From the NCBI GenBank assembly GCA_002339085.1, contig DDDX01000017.1, positions 1 through 6,365 of the forward strand: a DNA stretch of 6,365 nucleotides, given 5' to 3'. Below the pieces are notes generated by a model. The model saw only the letters and a list, made by a program, of their open reading frames with translations. It was not told the DNA's origin and did no database searches. A program made the position numbers and the translations under genes. Below, piece after piece: positions 1 to 6,365 of the stretch (its first letter is position 1; every line of letters starts with the position of its first letter). This stretch comes from Cellvibrionales bacterium UBA1969 (GTDB taxonomy: Bacteria; Pseudomonadota; Gammaproteobacteria; Pseudomonadales; UBA7434).

Positions 1-545
1 CCTCATTAAGGGAGAAGATAAACGTGCCTATAGTCGGCGTGGTGCCGGCCATTAAAACGGCAGCTCAGCTAAGCAATAAATTTGCCCTATTAGCCACACC
101 TGCAACCATTTCGCGTCGCTACACTGATGATCTAATAGAAACTTATGCAAGTGATAAAACTGTAATTAAACTTGGCAGTAGCGAGCTAGTTAGGCATATT
201 GAGGCACACTTACATGGCGAAGATTTAGATCGCAATTTACTGATCGAGACTATCAATCAAATCAAAAAGCAAGCGCCTGGCCAAGACATTGATACGGTAG
301 TGCTAGGTTGTACACACTTTCCCTTAATTAAGACAGAATTTGAAAAAATACAGCCCGACTGGAAGTGGATAGATTCAGGACAAGCTATTGCTAATCGTGT
401 TAAGCAATTACTTGATCAGAACGACGCTAAATCGATGATCAAAGAACAAAGACGGGATTGCGCATGGTTGACGGAATGGAATGAAGATGATCAGTTAAAA
501 GCATTATTCTATCGATATGGTTTTGAACAAATAAAAACGATCTAA
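1..545 (+). CDS. murI: Glutamate racemase, C-terminal part (5' end outside window)
   Basis: Cytoplasmic, cofactor-independent enzyme that converts L-glutamate to D-glutamate for the peptidoglycan stem peptide. The reading frame is open from base 3 (SLREKINVPIVGVVPAIK), so the GTG at 24 is an internal valine codon and not the start. About 180 residues are visible. Family members have about 265-285, so roughly the first 90 are missing, including the first catalytic cysteine (usually in an ACNTAS-like motif). Visible family marks are GVVPAIK near the start, TPATISRRYTDDLI, LGSSELVRHIEAHLHGE, the second catalytic cysteine in VVLGCTHFPLI (codon at 309-311) and IDSGQAIANRV. The LHGE run resembles E. 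coli-type MurI. It ends in TAA and is convergent with the next gene. I see no frameshift. Identification is firm; whether it is the only racemase in the genome cannot be judged here. Confidence 0.95.
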   Translation, partial: SLREKINVPIVGVVPAIKTAAQLSNKFALLATPATISRRYTDDLIETYASDKTVIKLGSSELVRHIEAHLHGEDLDRNLLIETINQIKKQAPGQDIDTVVLGCTHFPLIKTEFEKIQPDWKWIDSGQAIANRVKQLLDQNDAKSMIKEQRRDCAWLTEWNEDDQLKALFYRYGFEQIKTI

Positions 546-652
546 AATCCAATATGGCGCCAGCGTTAGTCGTCAATCAGATTTTATAGACTGAGGTGAG
601 AAATATAGCAGGAATGATGGGGTAGTCAGAAATAAAGAGTAAAATTATAAGG
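546..652. other. Convergent intergenic gap, no clear terminator
   Basis: This 107-bp AT-rich spacer lies between the 3' ends of murI (plus) and the response regulator (minus). It contains an 8-bp perfect palindrome TGGCGCCA at 555-562 and a weak 4-bp stem TCAG/CTGA (577-580 with 591-594). Neither is followed by a T-tract in either direction, so I do not call an intrinsic terminator. No small ORF with a ribosome binding site was recognised. Confidence 0.6.
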
Positions 653-2305
653 TTAGGCAGCAAGCCTTAATTTATCGATATCACGACTAATCGCTGCATA
701 ACGATCATACACGCTATGGGACTCAGACAGATCAGATAGTCCTGATAGTAGCTTATCTGCTTCAGCAAGCATAGCCAAGTTATTGGTATCTGCCTCGATT
801 AATTTTTTTATAGTGAGAACTAAATTAAGCTTTAATTCAATATTAGTCGGATACTCTTTAATAGCTTGTCGAAAATGATCTATCGCGTCTTCTAACTTTC
901 CTTGTTCGTAAAGTAATTTTCCTTGTTGATTAATATTGGCAGCATCAATTAATGCCGCTTTTTCATCACAAACTTGCTTAATAGTGCTTAACTGCAATTT
1001 AATTAAAGAATCACTCGTATCGGCTTCAGACAATGATTGAGCCACATCAACACCTTGCTCATCCCAGTTAATGGATAACAAGGCATTGACCATATCTAAG
1101 CCCAAGCCAGCATCAATGTCCTCATACTGAGAATATTGATGGTAAAGAGCCTTACATTGCTCTATCGCCTGATAAATTTGACCTTGCTGCGCAACGGCTT
1201 TGACTTCAATCAACTTTGCCTGCATGAGTGCCTGCTCATTATTCGCATGCTTTTTCTTTACCTGATGGCACAGTGAATAACACTCTTTGATTATATGCTT
1301 ATTGCCAGATTGTTGTAGCTTCTCTTTTTCAAGCAGGCACCGCGCTAAACCTAAAGAATGCTCATAAGAACCATGACAGGAATTAACACCAATTCTTATT
1401 AACTGACGAAATGCTTTTTCCACCGCCAAATAGTCATGATTCATCGTTGCAATCTCAACTAGGCGGATATAGCGCATAATACCTAGAGGAGAAATCACTG
1501 TCGCTCGTTCTAATACGGTCTGAGCTATTTCAGACTTACCTAAGGCCAATTCAACATCGACGATACGATCAAATACCTGTGGATCCTCACAACCATGATC
1601 CATCAATTCATAGAGAACTCGCTTTGCAGCTGACCAATCCTGCAAGGCTATCATAGCGCGAGCACAGCCTAAGCTAGCCCATTCCTGGCGCTTTTCCGCC
1701 ATAATGCCTTGATAAAACGACTGTGCTTCTGAGAAGTTATTCGCTTGAAGTAAAAGCTCACCAAAAATTTTTTTAGTTTTAGTTGGGTATTGATCAGTAT
1801 CAACCAATAGCGCTTCGACAGATGCAAGTGCAGCTGTCATATTGTCGTTATCTAAGGCCAAATAAACCGAATTAAAATACCGCTTCTCTTTAAAAGCGGT
1901 ATTAACACGTTGCTCAAAGGTTGACTGAGTAAAGGGCTTAGCAAGAAAGTCATCAGGCTTATGCTCAAGCGTGCCCATTAATACAGCTCGCGTCGAACCT
2001 GCTGTAATGATGATGTAAACCGCAGAAGCTCTAATTATTTGCCTCGCACGCAATTCCTCTAAAACTTGCAGGCCCGTCTTGCCTTTACTCAACTGATAAT
2101 CACAGATAATAAGATCGTAATCATGCTCCTCACAGCGTAATACTGCCTCTTCACCCGATTTAGCGAGATCAACATGATCAATGCCAATACCTTTTAGCAT
2201 TGCCTTAAGCGACATTCGCATATCCGATATCGCCTCAACAATAAGCGCTGATTTTTGAGTGTATTGCAGAGGCAAAGATTGCTTGGTCATATATCGAGGC
2301 TTCAT
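653..2305 (-). CDS. Response regulator: CheY-like receiver plus TPR-like repeats
   Basis: Predicted cytoplasmic two-component protein of 550 residues with no DNA-binding or enzymatic output domain. The receiver covers about residues 18-138: E24 in LIVEA, the phospho-acceptor D69 in LIICDYQL, T101 in IITAGS and K123 in FLAKPF. About 140-530 is helical with degenerate tetratricopeptide-like repeats; the clearest is 456-490 (GKLLYEQGKLEDAIDHFRQAI). TPRs bind proteins, so output is probably by protein-protein contact. Vibrio VieB is a known receiver-TPR protein of this general layout, but orthology is not claimed. The ATG at 2305 is chosen over the TTG just before it (2308). Neither has a good Shine-Dalgarno sequence, and an in-frame ATG at 2290 is a further alternative. 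No histidine kinase lies nearby, so it is an orphan within the window. One receiver acidic residue is replaced (see findings). Confidence 0.85.
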   Translation of the reverse strand: MKPRYMTKQSLPLQYTQKSALIVEAISDMRMSLKAMLKGIGIDHVDLAKSGEEAVLRCEEHDYDLIICDYQLSKGKTGLQVLEELRARQIIRASAVYIIITAGSTRAVLMGTLEHKPDDFLAKPFTQSTFEQRVNTAFKEKRYFNSVYLALDNDNMTAALASVEALLVDTDQYPTKTKKIFGELLLQANNFSEAQSFYQGIMAEKRQEWASLGCARAMIALQDWSAAKRVLYELMDHGCEDPQVFDRIVDVELALGKSEIAQTVLERATVISPLGIMRYIRLVEIATMNHDYLAVEKAFRQLIRIGVNSCHGSYEHSLGLARCLLEKEKLQQSGNKHIIKECYSLCHQVKKKHANNEQALMQAKLIEVKAVAQQGQIYQAIEQCKALYHQYSQYEDIDAGLGLDMVNALLSINWDEQGVDVAQSLSEADTSDSLIKLQLSTIKQVCDEKAALIDAANINQQGKLLYEQGKLEDAIDHFRQAIKEYPTNIELKLNLVLTIKKLIEADTNNLAMLAEADKLLSGLSDLSESHSVYDRYAAISRDIDKLRLAA

Positions 2306-2328
2306 CAATGGATAAGGAGTAATTAGTA

Positions 2329-2357
2329 TAGATAGAGATTGGCTTTGTGCTTGTCAA
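2329..2357 (-). promoter_or_regulatory. Candidate sigma-70 promoter of the response regulator gene
   Basis: On the minus strand a perfect -35 hexamer TTGACA (2357-2352) is followed after 17 bp by TATCTA (2334-2329), a weak -10 that runs into TATACT (2330-2325). Transcription would start near 2322, leaving a leader of about 16 nt before the ATG at 2305, which fits the lack of a strong ribosome binding site. The -35 is good and the -10 poor, so this is a candidate only. A perfect TATAAT at 2416-2411 lies further upstream but has no recognisable -35. Confidence 0.4.
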
Positions 2358-2368
2358 CTGTTGGACAA
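2351..2368. promoter_or_regulatory. Dyad TTGTC-N8-GACAA overlapping the -35 box
   Basis: A perfect inverted repeat with 5-bp arms (2351-2355 and 2364-2368) and an 8-bp spacer covers the candidate -35 hexamer at 2352-2357. Its position would suit a repressor operator. The arms are short and I cannot assign them to a known regulator. Confidence 0.25.
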
Positions 2369-2388
2369 AACAGTAAAAGTGTGCAGAA

Positions 2389-2466
2389 AAATCCACTGAA
2401 GGAAATCCGCATTATATAGAGGATTTACCTTACATTATGATTATAAATCATTGTTATTATGGATTT
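2389..2466. repeat. Four copies of AAATCC/GGATTT in the intergenic region
   Basis: AAATCC occurs on the plus strand at 2389-2394 and 2403-2408, and its reverse complement GGATTT at 2421-2426 and 2461-2466. The inner pair forms an inverted repeat with a 12-bp spacer that brackets the TATAAT on the minus strand (2416-2411). This is seen directly. A role as a binding-site cluster is inference. Confidence 0.35.
2437..2451. repeat. Short AT-rich inverted repeat downstream of meaB
   Basis: ATGATT-ATA-AATCAT is a 6-bp perfect stem with a 3-nt loop, 31 to 45 bp beyond the meaB stop codon. It is low in GC and has no T-tract after it on the minus strand, so it is a poor intrinsic terminator. It could be a weak transcript-end hairpin or an operator half of the next gene's upstream region. 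Confidence 0.3.
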
Positions 2467-2481
2467 TTTGTGGCGAGTTAT

Positions 2482-3438
2482 TCAGAGCAAGGCAATAATT
2501 TTATTGGCCGCGTTGAAGGGTGTCATTCGACCTGCCATCACCTCTTGCTCTAACTCAGGCCATAGCTGTTGAGCATCAGTATTACTCATGAGTAAACGAG
2601 ATAGTGACTGCTGTACCAGAGTCTCTAGCCAATTACGATTTTGACGGGCACGCTTAATAGCAAATCTGTCTTGCTTTTTTGACCGGAACTCATAATCAAG
2701 CATCATACCCCAAACACTGTCGACATGGGTGTTTTCAAGTGATGAAATGGTCTTAACTTGTGGTGTCCAGAAACTGGTTTGACGCAATAAATGAAAGGCA
2801 TTTTCGTAGTGGCGCTTAGTCATTTCGGCGAGATTAACACTGTCACCGTCGGCTTTATTGATGAGTAATGCATCGGCCAACTCTAAGATACCTTTTTTGA
2901 TGCCTTGCAACTCATCGCCAGCATTAGGCAGCATCAGGACGGTAAAGAAGTCGACCATACCAGCAACCTCGTATTCAGATTGGCCAACACCAACAGTTTC
3001 AACTAACACCACGTCATAACCAGCAGCCTCTACCAATAGAATACTTTCTCGCGTTTTATTGGCGACTCCACCCAAAGATCCCGAGGTTGGCGAGGGCCGA
3101 ATAAACGCGCGTTCATCACGCGCCAAATACTCCATACGTGTTTTGTCACCTAAAATACTACCACCCGCCAAGGGTGAACTAGGATCAACGGCTAATACCG
3201 CGACTTTCTTGCCTTGCGAGATTAGATACAAGCCGAAAGCTTCAATAAAGGTAGACTTACCCACGCCAGGCACGCCGCTGATGCCAATACGCAAACTGTT
3301 GCCAGTATGCGGTAGCACTTGATCAAGCAAGGCTTGCGCCTGCTCAATATGCTCAGGCAAGTGGCTTTCAACCAAGGTGATAGCCTTGGCTAAGGCACGA
3401 CGGTTACCGTCGAGAATGGCTTGGACAGAAATCGTCAT
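2482..3438 (-). CDS. meaB: Methylmalonyl-CoA mutase-associated GTPase MeaB (ArgK/YgfD family)
   Basis: G3E-family P-loop GTPase that acts as chaperone of adenosylcobalamin-dependent methylmalonyl-CoA mutase. In studied homologues it gates cofactor delivery and protects or rescues the mutase from inactivation. The 318 residues are near the usual family length. Motifs in order: Walker A GVPGVGKST (55-63), DPSSPLAGGSILGDKTRM (85-102, the switch region conserved in MeaB), RPSPTSGSLGGV (114-125), VETVGVGQSE (146-155) and the base-specificity motif NKAD (194-197). A C-terminal helical part follows, used for dimerisation in relatives. The ATG start has AGG 9 nt upstream. It lies 24 bp after the mutase stop on the same strand, so it is very likely co-transcribed, which supports the mutase-partner role over the old ArgK name. 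Arginine codons are almost all CGN, unlike the upstream end of the operon. Confidence 0.95.
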   Translation of the reverse strand: MTISVQAILDGNRRALAKAITLVESHLPEHIEQAQALLDQVLPHTGNSLRIGISGVPGVGKSTFIEAFGLYLISQGKKVAVLAVDPSSPLAGGSILGDKTRMEYLARDERAFIRPSPTSGSLGGVANKTRESILLVEAAGYDVVLVETVGVGQSEYEVAGMVDFFTVLMLPNAGDELQGIKKGILELADALLINKADGDSVNLAEMTKRHYENAFHLLRQTSFWTPQVKTISSLENTHVDSVWGMMLDYEFRSKKQDRFAIKRARQNRNWLETLVQQSLSRLLMSNTDAQQLWPELEQEVMAGRMTPFNAANKIIALL

Positions 3439-3462
3439 AGTGACAGACCTAACGACGAACGG

Positions 3463-5601
3463 CTAATCAAAAGCACTGTCTATAGCAGTGAGGACATCTC
3501 TAGCGGCTAATGGAATCTTCGTGCCTGGACCGAAAATACCTTTAACACCCGCCGCTTCTAAGAAAGCGTAATCTTGCTTGGGAATAACACCGCCAGCAAT
3601 TACGATGACATCGTCAGCGCCTTCAGATTTAAGCGCCTCAATCAAGGCAGGCACTAAGGTTTTATGACCCGCAGCCTGAGAGGATACACCGACAACATGT
3701 ACATCATTTTCAACCGCTTGCTTGGCGACTTCTTCAGGGGTAGAAAACATCGGCGATAAATCAATATCAAATCCTACATCAGCGAAGGCAGTTGCAATGA
3801 CTTTAGCGCCTCGATCATGACCATCCTGCCCCATCTTACAGACCAGCATTCTTGGACGGCGACCATGCTTAGCAACAAAAGTATCAATATCTGAGGATAT
3901 CGACTGCCAATCATCATCGTCTTGATAGGCACTGCCATAAACACCAGAAACCGTCTGTGACTGCGCATTGAATCGTCCAAACTCTCGTTCCATGGCGTAT
4001 GAGATCTCCCCAACAGTGGCTCTTAAGCGTGTGGCCTTGATACAAAGGTCAAGTAGATTACCTTGGCCAGATACGCTGCTTTGATAAATATCTTCAAGTG
4101 CTTGCTCGACAGCCGATTCGTTACGTGCTTGTCTAATAGCGGCTAATCGAGATATCTGCGACTCTTTCACAGCTTTATTATCAATCTCCAAGACATCAAC
4201 GTCGTCTTCATCGGCTTCGTTAAGCTCATACTTATTGACCCCGACAATAACATCTTCACCACGATCGATACGGGCTTGTTTACGTGCCGCTGCCTCTTCA
4301 ATACGCAGCTTTGGCATGCCGGTCTCGATCGCTTTTGCCATGCCACCTTGTTCTTCAACTTCTTCAATTAACGCCCAAGCACGGTCAGCAATCTGCTGAG
4401 TTAATGACTCCATCATATACGAGCCACCCCACGGGTCAACTACGTTTGTAATGCCTGTCTCTTCTTGAATGATTAGCTGGGTATTTCGTGCAATACGTGA
4501 AGAAAACTTTGTTGGTAAGGCAATCGCTTCGTCCAAGGCATTCGTATGCAAGGACTGCGTACCACCAAAAACCGCAGCCATTGCTTCAATAGTAGTTCTC
4601 ACCACATTGTTATAGGGATCTTGCTCCGTCAGTGACCAACCGGATGTTTGACTGTGAGTTCTGAGCATTTTTGAGCGCTCATTCTTAGGATTGAACTCAC
4701 TAACAATTTTCGACCAAAGCAAGCGCGCCGCGCGCAACTTGGCAATTTCCATGTAAAAATTCATGCTTATCCCCCAAAAGAAGGATAAACGGCCCGCAAA
4801 AGCGTCGATGTCTAAACCCGCCGCAATGGCCGTGCGAATATACTCCTTACCGTCAGCCAGGGTATAAGCTAATTCAAGCGCGGCGTCAGCCCCGGCTTCT
4901 TGGATATGGTAGCCAGAAATGGATATAGTGTTGTATTTCGGCATATGCTCAGAAGCATAAGCAATGATGTCACCGATAATTCGAATAGACGGCGTGGGCG
5001 GATAAATATAGGTATTACGCACCATAAATTCTTTTAAAATATCATTCTGAACAGTGCCCGAGAGGTCTTTTTGAGCAACACCCTGCTCCTCTGCTGCCAC
5101 AATGTAACCGGCCAATACGGGCAAAACGGCACCATTCATAGTCATAGACACCGAAACCTTATCCAATGGAATACCATCAAACAAAATTTTCATGTCTTCA
5201 ACGGAGTCTATTGCCACTCCCGCCTTTCCAACATCACCCGACACCCTAGGATGATCACTGTCATATCCTCTGTGAGTAGCTAAATCAAAAGCTACTGATA
5301 TCCCCTTCTGCCCTCCTCGAAGGTTCTTTTTGTAAAAAGCATTGCTTTCTTCTGCCGTCGAAAATCCAGCATATTGTCTTATTGTCCAAGGCCTACCGGC
5401 ATACATTGTCGCTCTAGGCCCTCTAGTAAAAGGAGGCAATCCAGGAATTTCGTCCATTTGAGGTAAGCCAGCAATATCATCCTTGGTGTAAAGTGGTTTT
5501 ACAATTATTCCTTCATCAGTTTCCCATTGAAGTTCAGAAGAACTTTTACCCTTGAGCTCCTTTTCTGTAAGGGCTTTCCACTCCTCAATCTTATCTTTCA
5601 C
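3463..5601 (-). CDS. scpA: Methylmalonyl-CoA mutase, single-chain type (adenosylcobalamin-dependent)
   Basis: Converts (R)-methylmalonyl-CoA to succinyl-CoA by radical rearrangement, feeding propionyl-CoA carbon into the TCA cycle. The 712 residues match Sbm/MutB-type catalytic chains (about 714-730). The substrate-binding barrel covers about 1-560, with RPWTIRQYAGFST (70-82), MVRNTYIYPP (193-202), SGYHIQEAG (229-237) and THSQTSGWSL (315-324). Aligned by eye to the Propionibacterium enzyme, Y77, R195, H232 and Q318 match its Y89, R207, H244 and Q330. The B12 domain (about 582-712) has KMGQDGHDRG with the cobalt-ligand H595 (equivalent to H610), VSSQAAGHKTL and IAGGVIP. Start is GTG at 5601, with GAGG 6 nt upstream overlapping the pccA stop, which suggests translational coupling. 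Codon usage changes abruptly near codons 131-143 (see findings). The names mcmA and mutB are also used for this gene. Confidence 0.96.
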   Translation of the reverse strand: MKDKIEEWKALTEKELKGKSSSELQWETDEGIIVKPLYTKDDIAGLPQMDEIPGLPPFTRGPRATMYAGRPWTIRQYAGFSTAEESNAFYKKNLRGGQKGISVAFDLATHRGYDSDHPRVSGDVGKAGVAIDSVEDMKILFDGIPLDKVSVSMTMNGAVLPVLAGYIVAAEEQGVAQKDLSGTVQNDILKEFMVRNTYIYPPTPSIRIIGDIIAYASEHMPKYNTISISGYHIQEAGADAALELAYTLADGKEYIRTAIAAGLDIDAFAGRLSFFWGISMNFYMEIAKLRAARLLWSKIVSEFNPKNERSKMLRTHSQTSGWSLTEQDPYNNVVRTTIEAMAAVFGGTQSLHTNALDEAIALPTKFSSRIARNTQLIIQEETGITNVVDPWGGSYMMESLTQQIADRAWALIEEVEEQGGMAKAIETGMPKLRIEEAAARKQARIDRGEDVIVGVNKYELNEADEDDVDVLEIDNKAVKESQISRLAAIRQARNESAVEQALEDIYQSSVSGQGNLLDLCIKATRLRATVGEISYAMEREFGRFNAQSQTVSGVYGSAYQDDDDWQSISSDIDTFVAKHGRRPRMLVCKMGQDGHDRGAKVIATAFADVGFDIDLSPMFSTPEEVAKQAVENDVHVVGVSSQAAGHKTLVPALIEALKSEGADDVIVIAGGVIPKQDYAFLEAAGVKGIFGPGTKIPLAARDVLTAIDSAFD

Positions 5602-5604
5602 TTA

Positions 5605-5611
5605 CCACCTC
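5605..5611 (-). promoter_or_regulatory. Ribosome binding site of the mutase, overlapping the pccA stop
   Basis: Reading the minus strand, GAGGTGG begins inside the TGA stop of pccA (5612-5610) and is followed by TAA and the GTG start at 5601. It decides the GTG start, since the next in-frame ATG is at codon 49, inside conserved sequence. The overlap suggests that ribosomes finishing pccA help start the mutase. Confidence 0.7.
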
Positions 5612-6365
5612 ATTCAAATTCTATTATTTTGTCATCCAGAGACAATATATCTCCCTCTACAAAATTTATCTTCTTTATAACACCAGGCTGCTCTGCATAT
5701 AATACATTTTCCATTTTCATAGCCTCAACTATACAAAGAGCCTGTCCTTCTTCAACTTTTTCTCCAATTGAAACATTTAAAGATACTAATAGGCCTGGCA
5801 TAGGGCAATTCAGCACTTTAAAATTAATATCCTTTTGCTTCTTTGGCATTAGGTTAAATAAAGGTGTAAACTCTTTCCGAATAATTACGCACTTCAACTC
5901 TGAACCCCGAAATCTTGCCTGGTAAATGCTATTAATTCTTGCAACCTTTAATACTATTGATTTGCCATCAATCTTGGCTTCCACCAAAGACTTGCCAATT
6001 GTCCAATTGACCTTAACTTTTTTTGCGGTCTCTCCATGAAACTTTACAGAAAAGGTCTCTTTATCTAAACTCATTATCTCAAAATCTAAGCTCCCGTCAT
6101 AATAATATGCTGAACGACTAATAGCAGAGCCCGAAGAGATGTTTTCTGATTGATATCTGAACTGCGAAATCAAATCTACCGAAGCCACAATTGAAAGAAT
6201 ATCCAAAAGTCTTTGCTTTCCTGGCTTAATTATCTTGAATCCTTTAGGAAATTTCTCCTGAATGAATCCGGTATGCAAATGTCCCTTTATAAAATCTGAA
6301 TCTTCGCAAAGTACCGAAAGAAACGAAATATTGGTATGAATTCCTTCAATTTCATAGTTATCTAG
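5610..6365 (-). CDS. pccA: Propionyl/acetyl-CoA carboxylase alpha subunit, C-terminal part (5' end outside window)
   Basis: Biotin-carrying subunit of an acyl-CoA carboxylase, most likely the propionyl-CoA carboxylase that makes methylmalonyl-CoA for the neighbouring mutase. The frame stays open to the window edge (LDNYEIEGIHTNISFLS...), giving 251 visible residues; the TTG at 6278 is an internal leucine. The first 45 or so residues are the end of the biotin carboxylase region (TNISFL, LHTGFIQEKFPKGF). A middle part of about 130 residues corresponds to the BT linker domain. The C-terminal biotinyl domain starts at CPMPGLLVSLNV and carries VEAMKMENVL; the lysine codon at 5717-5715, 34 residues from the end, is the expected biotinylation site. 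The N-terminal ATP-grasp region (typically about 400 residues) lies outside. It is AT-rich (about 35% GC in the lines I counted), with mostly AGA arginine codons. Propionyl specificity is inferred from context. Confidence 0.92.
   Translation of the reverse strand, partial: LDNYEIEGIHTNISFLSVLCEDSDFIKGHLHTGFIQEKFPKGFKIIKPGKQRLLDILSIVASVDLISQFRYQSENISSGSAISRSAYYYDGSLDFEIMSLDKETFSVKFHGETAKKVKVNWTIGKSLVEAKIDGKSIVLKVARINSIYQARFRGSELKCVIIRKEFTPLFNLMPKKQKDINFKVLNCPMPGLLVSLNVSIGEKVEEGQALCIVEAMKMENVLYAEQPGVIKKINFVEGDILSLDDKIIEFE

Noticed and set aside
24..26. GTG as the true start of glutamate racemase
   Set aside because: The frame is open upstream with family-like residues (LREKIN before VPIVGVVPAIK), and a start here would remove the first catalytic cysteine.
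555..562. TGGCGCCA palindrome as part of a terminator
   Set aside because: It has no loop and no following T-tract on either strand; it is a bare restriction-site-like palindrome.
2306..2481. Small RNA or riboswitch in the intergenic region
   Set aside because: I found no conserved B12-box-like element or stable GC-rich stems; the region is short and AT-rich and is better explained as promoter DNA.
3059..3322. Plus-strand 87-codon open frame opposite meaB
   Set aside because: It is a shadow of the conserved P-loop region of meaB, with no family resemblance.
3774..4367. Two minus-strand open frames of 79 and 66 codons inside the mutase
   Set aside because: They are shifted frames within the strongly conserved mutase coding sequence, which is itself uninterrupted.
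5071..5283. Plus-strand 70-codon open frame opposite the mutase near the codon-usage break
   Set aside because: It is antisense to conserved mutase sequence and shows no domain or convincing start signal; its overlap with the break looks coincidental.
5527..5925. Plus-strand 132-codon open frame opposite pccA and the mutase start
   Set aside because: It is antisense to two well-identified genes, lacks recognisable domains, and its codons follow the complement of the real reading frames.

Overview
The window is an ordinary stretch of chromosome with five protein genes: two cut by the window edges and three complete. It has no RNA gene, mobile element or CRISPR array that I can support. The murI fragment at the left edge carries a run (LGSSELVRHIEAHLHGE) that resembles E. 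coli-type MurI. Together with a TPR-type response regulator, this suggests a gammaproteobacterium with moderate to low GC; that placement is inference.

Layout: (1) 1-545, plus strand, is the C-terminal two thirds of glutamate racemase (peptidoglycan D-glutamate supply). (2) A 107-bp convergent gap follows, with no convincing terminator. (3) 653-2305, minus strand, is a stand-alone response regulator with an N-terminal receiver and a long TPR-like region, with no partner kinase in view. (4) 2306-2481 is an intergenic region holding a candidate promoter for the regulator, a dyad over its -35 box, and four copies of the hexamer AAATCC/GGATTT. (5) 2482-6365, minus strand, is a propionyl-CoA catabolic cluster transcribed in the order pccA C-terminus, methylmalonyl-CoA mutase, MeaB GTPase, with gaps of 8 and 24 bp.

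The cluster forms one pathway. The biotin-dependent carboxylase makes methylmalonyl-CoA from propionyl-CoA. The adenosylcobalamin-dependent mutase rearranges the R epimer to succinyl-CoA. MeaB loads and protects the mutase cofactor. The epimerase and the carboxylase beta subunit are not in the window.

The most interesting signal is a sharp change of codon usage and base composition inside the mutase gene, at about 5175-5211. Upstream of it (mutase N-terminus and pccA) the coding sequence is AT-rich and uses AGA/AGG, ATA and GGA/GGG. Downstream (rest of mutase and meaB) it uses mainly CGN, ATT/ATC and GGT/GGC. The reading frame and catalytic residues are intact across the junction. This suggests recombination with a donor allele or a chimeric assembly. 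I found no clearly undescribed biological system here.
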